Source: Phoronis ovalis | Taxonomy: Eukaryota > Phoronida > Phoronidae | Direction of reading: 5' to 3' | DNA: 13,322 nucleotides | Assembly: GCA_028565635.1 (NCBI GenBank) | Contig: JAOXYB010038873.1 | Coordinates: 1 to 13,322, forward strand | Part shown: piece by piece, positions 9,301 to 13,322 of the stretch | How the letters are laid out: each line of letters begins with the position of its first letter | Position numbering within the stretch: the stretch's first letter is position 1 | Notes under the pieces: generated by a model | Told to the model about the DNA's origin: nothing | Seen by the model: only the letters and a program-made list of their open reading frames with translations | Database searches by the model: none | Translations under genes and position numbers: made by a program

Positions 9301-10512
9301 ATTTTATAAACGTTAATGACACATTCTACGCTAAAAATCTTTATAATTGAATTCGCGGAACTGTCATGTGCTTTCAGTCGTGTTCATTTCCCGGGGTTCA
9401 TTTATACAAATCTCAAAACGTATCTAGCTACTCGTTAATTTTAAAGCGGGGAGTTTCAATGAAGTTATAGAACCACAATAATCAAAACAAATTCATGTTT
9501 ATCAGATTATAAAGAAAACAATGGCCAAATAGATAAGTGTTCCCTTTTTTATGTGGATACCTAAACCAAAAGGTTTATTCACTTGTGGTTATTCTTCCTG
9601 TAGACTCATCTTTTCAATAGATTCAATTAGTACTATGGCACATTAGGTTTCATTTACTTAAAATAATACTAGTATTCATTGATAAAAGTATACAATATTG
9701 TTTACAACTGTTATGCTGACGCTTTAAATTATTAAGATCATAACATACTTGAACTGCACTTAGAAATGCTTTTTTTCTCCAAGTGCCAGACACAGAAATT
9801 AAACATAATTTACGTCTTATTTCTTTTTAATCTTAAATTACCTAAAGAAAAGAAAGAATGATTCTTAACAAAAAAAAAACAAACTTAAATAGGTTATTAA
9901 TACATAAATAAAAAATAATTAACGAGTTTGTGACGCGAAAGAATAGCCCAGGACATTTTGATCTTTTTGAAATCACAATAGCGAAATTTCAAATTTCAAA
10001 ATAAACAGATGTCATTAACAAAGAACCAATTATTTTTTGGTTCCTATCTGTTAAACAAGATACTAAGAATTTTAGTAAATTTACATAGTCAATAGAGATA
10101 ACAGAAGTATCATTTACACAATACAAAAGGTCACTGTTCAAAAATATCTAACCATATATCTAATCATATACCTTGATTCTTTTTTAAAAACATTTCCCAA
10201 CTAACTCTGAAATGTGTCAGGTATAAAAATGCTTTTGAACACTGCGCACGGAATCTTATCTTATGGTACAAAACATGTATTTTATGCATGTATTTAGCGC
10301 AAGTATATTTTTTAATACATATAAATATTGTGCACGTAATTTAGACACAAACTCTGATCTAAATAATAACAAACAGAAAACAACGTACTTTGATTGATTT
10401 GCCAAGGTCGTAAAGTTTGTCGAGTTGCCTCTCTGCTGGTATCTTCCTCCTTTCTTCCAGCATCACAAACCACGACACAAGCCACAAGTACTAAATATAT
10501 TCTAATCAACAT
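3054..10512 (-). CDS. Secreted astacin metalloprotease with C-type lectin-like and kringle domains, complete ten-exon gene
   Basis: Exons in transcript order are 10512-10389, 8132-8055, 7483-7301, 6512-6392, 5998-5878, 5679-5497, 5153-5042, 4759-4562, 4216-3986 and 3316-3054. Their lengths sum to 1614 nt, giving 537 residues plus TAG. Every junction keeps frame. Layout: signal peptide 1-18; propeptide to about 105 with FEGD 77-80; astacin catalytic domain 106-302; C-type lectin-like domain 309-446; kringle 453-537. Known: astacins are zinc endopeptidases made as zymogens, working outside the cell in digestion, matrix remodelling or growth-factor processing. Lectin-like and kringle modules usually steer substrate or surface binding. 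The combination is unusual; no family symbol fits, so none is given. A further in-frame 33-nt exon (3576-3608) may add 11 residues. The start is the first ATG, with an in-frame TAA two codons upstream and a TATA promoter at the right distance. Physiological substrate unknown. Confidence 0.9.
3317..3985 (-). other. Intron 9 of the protease gene (669 bases)
   Basis: Phase 1 intron separating lectin and kringle modules, donor GTAAAT, acceptor ATCTTTTAG. Apart from the candidate 33-nt exon at 3576-3608, nothing recognisable. Confidence 0.75.
3576..3608 (-). CDS. Candidate 33-nt cassette exon between lectin and kringle modules
   Basis: On the - strand, a TTGTCTGTGTTGTAACAG acceptor is followed by 33 bases and a CAG|GTGAAC donor. 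Phase is 1 on both sides, so inclusion keeps frame and inserts [11 protein letters not shown] before the Asp that leads into the kringle. The stretch is clearly richer in G and C than the intron around it. It would add a single cysteine with no obvious partner. It could be constitutive, alternative or a chance match. Confidence 0.5.
3986..4759 (-). CDS. Exons 8-9: C-type lectin-like domain
   Basis: Exons 4759-4562 and 4216-3986 encode residues 309-450. Seen: CPDKW and GSSCYRF (C309, C320, the extra N-terminal pair of long-form domains), FC (C338), KLISIED, YWRTG in place of WIGL, WAPGEPG (401-407), and YSFICEK with C445 closing the fold. Known: C-type lectin-like folds bind sugars or proteins. 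The calcium and sugar motif is EPG rather than EPN, and the inner cysteine pair present in most members is absent; only C309-C320 and C338-C445 remain. Classic calcium-dependent sugar binding is therefore doubtful, and a protein-binding role is an inference. The domain is bounded by phase 1 introns. Confidence 0.88.
5036..5041 (-). promoter_or_regulatory. Non-canonical GC splice donor (GC-AG intron 7)
   Basis: Exon 7 ends ...ATCACAG followed by GCATGT. Splicing there joins G|GT in frame to the lectin exon (acceptor TTTTAAG at 4760). The next GT, three bases on, would leave the wrong phase. GC-AG introns are a known minor class with AG|GC donors. Confidence 0.7.
5042..6512 (-). CDS. Exons 4-7: astacin catalytic domain
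   Basis: Exons 6512-6392, 5998-5878, 5679-5497 and 5153-5042. Zinc site [12 protein letters not shown] at residues 197-208: ligands H197, H201 and H207, catalytic E198 and the family glutamate E208. It is followed at once by Q-S-R-R-D-R-D. The Met-turn SVMHY (252-256) supplies M254 and the zinc-binding tyrosine Y256. Four cysteines fit the two astacin disulfides, C148-C302 and C170-C189. [14 protein letters not shown] closes the domain as usual. No key residue is missing, so an active endopeptidase is expected. The Q|S junction between the third zinc histidine and the rest of the domain is phase 0. Confidence 0.95.
5154..5496 (-). other. Intron 6 of the protease gene (343 bases)
   Basis: Donor GTATGA, acceptor TCCTCGCAG, phase 0. 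AT-rich with nothing recognisable. Confidence 0.8.
5999..6391 (-). other. Intron 4 of the protease gene (393 bases)
   Basis: Donor GTTAGT, acceptor CCTTGTAG, phase 2. AT-rich with nothing recognisable. Confidence 0.8.
6513..7300 (-). other. Intron 3 of the protease gene (788 bases)
   Basis: AT-rich with poly-T and poly-A runs, phase 1. The lysine-rich open frame at 6509-6697 comes from these runs. No exon, repeat family or RNA gene recognised. Confidence 0.8.
7301..7483 (-). CDS. Exon 3: aspartate-switch prosegment, basic activation site and mature N-terminus
   Basis: Encodes residues 69-128 and part of Ser129. FEGD (77-80) matches the FxGD aspartate-switch motif that keeps astacin zymogens inactive by ligating zinc. 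A very basic stretch (91-105, including RKKRR and RLRKTR) precedes A-A-V-R (106-109), which aligns with the usual mature astacin N-terminus; [13 protein letters not shown] (113-125) is the expected first strand. Cleavage after R105, by a furin-like or trypsin-like enzyme, is inferred. Confidence 0.9.
7484..8054 (-). other. Intron 2 of the protease gene (571 bases)
   Basis: AT-rich, phase 1. A CCCGGG-containing stretch near 7912-7950 has an acceptor-like start but no convincing GT donor, so no exon is called there. Nothing else recognised. Confidence 0.8.
8055..8132 (-). CDS. Exon 2: propeptide segment with a Cys pair
   Basis: 78 bases, phase 1 at both ends, encoding residues 43-67 with [10 protein letters not shown] near its start (C44 and C49). 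The two cysteines could form a small loop in the prosegment. Acceptor TTTTATAG and donor GTAAGTAC are strong. It contains no recognised domain by itself. Confidence 0.83.
9105..9129. repeat. Perfect inverted repeat, 9-bp stem, 7-base loop
   Basis: ATAGTATAC, loop AAAACAA, then GTATACTAT, inside intron 1. Short and AT-rich, so it may be chance. Confidence 0.8.
9281..9316. repeat. Near-perfect 36-base palindrome
   Basis: The outer arms TTAACGTTT and AAACGTTAA flank a 16-base perfect palindrome (9292-9307, ATAAAATATATTTTAT), broken only by an extra CC at 9290-9291. It lies in intron 1. No larger terminal inverted repeat extends from it. Confidence 0.85.
10015..10054. repeat. Imperfect foldback
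   Basis: TTAACA and GAACCAA on the left are mirrored by TTGGTTC and TGTTAA on the right; the inner 7-bp arms are perfect (10023-10029 and 10037-10043). Intron 1; function unknown. Confidence 0.6.
10389..10512 (-). CDS. Exon 1: start codon, signal peptide and start of propeptide
   Basis: ATG at 10512-10510 opens residues 1-41 and the first base of codon 42. A short basic start (R4) is followed by a hydrophobic run of leucine, valine and alanine to C16, then D-A-G. Signal cleavage after A18 is plausible. The rest is charged propeptide. The donor is GTACGT after CAAA, splitting Asn42 (A|AC). An in-frame TAA two codons upstream excludes a longer start. Confidence 0.88.
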
Positions 10513-10580
10513 TCTTTACACAGATGATAATTAAACGCACGAAATATTTAACGACCGTTGACCATGAATGCAAGCCTTGT

Positions 10581-10586
10581 GAATGG
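10581..10586 (-). promoter_or_regulatory. Inferred transcription start (initiator-like CCATTC)
   Basis: Pyrimidine-pyrimidine-A context with A at 10584, 31 bases downstream of the first T of the TATA box. Placed by motif and spacing only. Confidence 0.45.
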
Positions 10587-10605
10587 TGGCCAAGAAAGCA
10601 TCAAA

Positions 10606-10615
10606 CCCTTTTATA
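10606..10615 (-). promoter_or_regulatory. TATA box of the protease gene
   Basis: TATAAAAGGG on the - strand, about 100 bases before the start codon. A CCATTC initiator-like site lies 31 bases downstream (A at 10584), the expected spacing. This predicts a 5' UTR of about 72 bases. Confidence 0.75.
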
Positions 10616-10652
10616 ACCGCGAAGCTCCCTTGCCCAGGTGTTCTCATACAAG

Positions 10653-10657
10653 CCAAT
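10653..10657 (+). promoter_or_regulatory. Inverted CCAAT box
   Basis: CCAAT on the + strand (ATTGG relative to the gene), about 70 bases upstream of the inferred start, the usual NF-Y distance and an accepted orientation. Confidence 0.4.
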
Positions 10658-10691
10658 AAGCAGTACCGGAGGTGTGTACCTGTGTCACTTA

Positions 10692-10700
10692 TGTAAACAA
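10692..10700. promoter_or_regulatory. Forkhead-like site
   Basis: TGTAAACAA matches the forkhead core (RTAAAYA), about 110 bases upstream of the inferred start. Such short motifs occur by chance in AT-rich DNA; its position next to CCAAT and TATA is the only support. Confidence 0.3.
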
Positions 10701-11830
10701 ATCTCGGTGTCAAGTATCAGATGTCTGATAGCATGTATGAACTGACAGCTCTTAATAATTTCTCGGTAAAACTGACAGAGGTACAGCTCTTTACGACTGT
10801 TTATCATTACTCACTTGGCATACGTCCATTGTTTTCCACGAGTATGAAGTGCCGGAGGTGTCTATACCGTTTCCCGAATCACTTCCTCATACGCTCATTT
10901 TGATAGGAAACATAATTCCTAACATGTAACACTAGTAGTGAAAGGAGTAAAAATACTAAGCTAAGGCCTGTACTATGTAGCAAAACAATGAAACCAACTA
11001 AATAATACCAATATTCAAATTTCTCAATTATATACTTTCTAAGATTACAATGTTAAATGTGTAAAATCGCATACATTTTTAATTTAAAAATCCATAAATC
11101 TGAACTATTACTTCGCAAAACTAAATTTAAAAGTATTTCTTCCAACTAATTTCGCTTTAGAAAAGTTTAATTATTTTCTTACTCTATGTTTCGCAGTCTG
11201 GAACTAATAAAACGATCGTTGTTTACACTATTTATAGGTTTTTTGATGTAGAATAGTATTGTTTGATAACAATAAGCATTTGTATGTTAAATTTTTGATT
11301 CACCTATTATAATGTTTCAAACTAATATTAAATGTTAAGTGGTGGTATGATTGTCAAGAACTGCGCAGTTCAAACGGTATAATTTCGGCATCTTTATAAT
11401 GACTGACTGGAGTCGATATCATTCTTATATTAAGTGGTTTTTGTCTATTTATTGTATTAATTGGCGGTTAACCAACAAATGCATATACACTGTATGCAGA
11501 CTCACACTATTTTGGCGTTATTCAAGGTCTCGAATTCCACAACAAACCAGTGCATTTTTGTCAATTTTCTTACATAGAAATCTTTTTTTGATAACGAGCT
11601 CTTGCTTTACCCTAGCAGTAAGATTTCCGTTTATGAATGGCATTTCCGCCATTAGCTATTATTAGTTAAAATGTTTCTAAAGCAAATATTTTTATTTCTT
11701 ATTAAATTTTAGATTTACGTATTTGAAACAAAACTTTACGTCATTTGTGAAAACATACGCAGTCTGTATGTAGTGAGGACTTGTACTGAATATATGAAGA
11801 AACTGAACATTCAAGTACCTCAGTAGAATA

Positions 11831-11884
11831 AAACATTATGTCCACGATGGCGAATTTATAGCTTAGCCACAAAATTTATTTGCA
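11831..11884 (+). repeat. Diverged direct repeat, copy 1
   Basis: AAACATTATGTCCAC and the following ~38 bases align with 12546-12597 at about three quarters identity with one gap; many differences are transitions. Looks like an old interspersed-repeat fragment; family unknown. Confidence 0.5.
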
Positions 11885-12545
11885 CAAAAGTACGTCTATA
11901 AATTTACGTAACATACAGATGGCGAAAGAATGGCATCACGGTTTTGGTATGCAAAGCTGAATAGGTGATTTTATTTTATGGATAGAGGGAATGTGCTGTG
12001 CATATCCCACTAAAACTGCATGACTGGGCATTATGCAATTATCCGTACAGAAACTCAAGCCATTCACCAAACAATCATACATAGGTGATGAAAAACGATA
12101 TTTTACCGTCGCTTCCAAAACTGTATTTATTGTAAGACAATTATTTTAAAAAATTGTGATCGAACGAAAACAAAGTGTTGATTTCTTAATGTTGGCATAA
12201 ATGTCTGTTGCAACAGTGATAGCACATACATGTAGCTCATTTTTTCGATTATTAGCTAGGGGATAAATAGTTATTTGTAAGTGATAACAGACATTAAGCA
12301 TCATGGTATATTTATTTCTTCAGAAACGACAGCGTTTTTTGCAGACCGTATATAATAAATATATATTATTTACTGATTTATTATTTAATGATAATAATTT
12401 AAAATCACACTTAAATACACTGAGTTATCAAAATATATTACACATTAGACCCCTTATGACTTAATGGCAAAGACTTAATCTGGCTATTTGTGACCTAATA
12501 GGTACCAAAATCGCCCGTAATGCTATTCTTTTCCTGGCTCCAATG

Positions 12546-12597
12546 AAACAGTTTGTCCACAATGGTAAATTTATGATTGGCCGTAAAGTATATTTGA
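12546..12597 (+). repeat. Diverged direct repeat, copy 2
   Basis: AAACAGTTTGTCCAC followed by ATGG.AAATTTAT and a TATTTG end, partner of 11831-11884. Weaker similarity may continue about 40 bases further in both copies. Confidence 0.5.
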
Positions 12598-13322
12598 ATG
12601 TTTTTATATGTACACCTGTAATAACTTATGTACATAAGTGTCGAAGGCCTATCTAGATGATTTGATTAATGTAACGCATATTTGCAATTTGCAATTGCAA
12701 CTTAAAAACTTAGTAGTCTGGTACGGTATGAAAAATAAAACGGAAAGCTACGATTAAAGCATCCAGAAATTAACTTTAATTTAACAGATTTTTAATAATT
12801 CCCACAATTCATTTCAACTTAACGCCACAGAGATTTGATTTAAATTAACACAAGTTTATTACATAAAAATAGAAGTAGCCTCCCTAGTCTAAAAATTCTT
12901 TTCTAAAAATATTACATGTTAAAATACGACATAAATTAATTATTTGTTAGTTAGTTTATATTGAATATACATACCACAATGTGCTTTCTATTATTCCACC
13001 ACGCGTCAAACAAATACTGTACATCGCGTACAAACATCCAGGTAAAACTTTAGGTCCACACATTTTATAACACAATATGAGGTAAAGATAATTATTTCGT
13101 GCAAATGCTAAAACTTTCAAGAGAAAATCAAAACCAAATAGATAATAGATTCTGCACGTATCTAAAAAATGCGATATTAATCTAATTTGTTTGATCTTTT
13201 GTTCGTTATTGTTGTCTACATTTGCATATAAAATCTTACTTCAACTTGAGAAGTTTTAAGATAGCAAATTAACAGAAATAACTACACTTATTCAAGATTC
13301 TACAATTATCCGCGTGTAATAT

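Larger units (their letters stand above)
8133..10388 (-). other. Intron 1 of the protease gene (2256 bases)
   Basis: Largest intron, AT-rich, phase 1. It contains a near-perfect 36-base palindrome (9281-9316), a perfect 9-bp hairpin (9105-9129), a weak foldback (10015-10054) and a poly-A tract near 9870. Two overlapping - strand open frames between 8859 and 9211 have no recognisable family. Large first introns often carry enhancers, but none can be named here. Confidence 0.8.
10710..13322. other. Intergenic region upstream of the protease gene
   Basis: About 2.6 kb of AT-rich DNA with no exon pattern, RNA gene or transposon coding region that I recognise. Short open frames (for example 10721-10903, 11351-11665, 11936-12118) have no family features. 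It holds a diverged direct repeat (11831 and 12546), a 30-base-spaced AACTGACAG pair (10740 and 10770) and a TTGCAATTGCAA palindrome (12689-12700). Confidence 0.65.

Noticed and set aside
11351-11665. 104-codon + strand open frame
   Set aside because: It begins at TTG rather than ATG, has no recognisable motif, and its composition is like the surrounding intergenic DNA.
11936-12118. 60-codon - strand open frame in the upstream region, possible transposon remnant
   Set aside because: No reverse transcriptase, transposase or other motif could be recognised, and no terminal repeats were seen.
9221-12502. Shared 12-mer GTGACCTAATAG at 9221 and 12491 as a dispersed repeat
   Set aside because: A 12-base match within 13 kb of AT-rich DNA is expected by chance, and the flanks do not align.
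1-13322. Bacterial or phage genome segment
   Set aside because: No long open frames, ribosome-binding sites or operons; coding sequence is split by GT-AG introns and the domains are animal-type.
1-13322. CRISPR array, tRNA or rRNA genes
   Set aside because: No regularly spaced repeats, cloverleaf-like sequences or conserved rRNA segments were seen.

Overview
This is an AT-rich eukaryotic (animal) genomic window with two convergent, intron-containing protein genes and no bacterial-style operon. Long open frames are absent. Coding sequence appears instead as short phased exons with GT/AG borders, AATAAA signals and a TATA promoter. The protein types suggest a lophotrochozoan, most likely a bivalve mollusc: a plant-RGLG-like copine-domain protein and a secreted astacin protease joined to a C-type lectin-like domain and a kringle. 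The taxon is inference; the gene structures are read from the sequence.

Left part (178-1760, + strand): the last five exons of a gene encoding a copine/vWA (RGLG-type) protein. The 5' part of the gene lies outside the window. The protein ends directly after the copine domain, with no RING finger. Its 3' UTR probably ends after one of the AATAAA signals at 2550, 2599 or 2715.

Middle part (3054-10512, - strand): a complete ten-exon gene whose splice phases all agree, predicting 537 residues. In order these are a signal peptide, a propeptide with the FxGD aspartate switch, a very basic activation site, an astacin zinc-metalloprotease domain (HExxHxxGxxHE plus SxMHY Met-turn), a C-type lectin-like domain and a six-cysteine kringle that closes the protein. 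The introns between modules are phase 1, the signature of exon shuffling. One intron appears to use a GC-AG donor. A possible additional 33-nt in-frame exon (3576-3608) between lectin and kringle would add a linker with an unpaired cysteine. The promoter is unusually readable: TATAAAAGGG, an initiator-like CCATTC 31 bases downstream, an inverted CCAAT box and a forkhead-like site.

Right part (about 10710-13322): intergenic, AT-rich DNA upstream of the protease gene. I recognise no gene in it; it holds an old diverged direct repeat (about 11831 and 12546) and small palindromes. The 2.26-kb first intron of the protease gene holds two neat inverted repeats. The two genes are tail-to-tail and look functionally unrelated: one product is intracellular, the other secreted.
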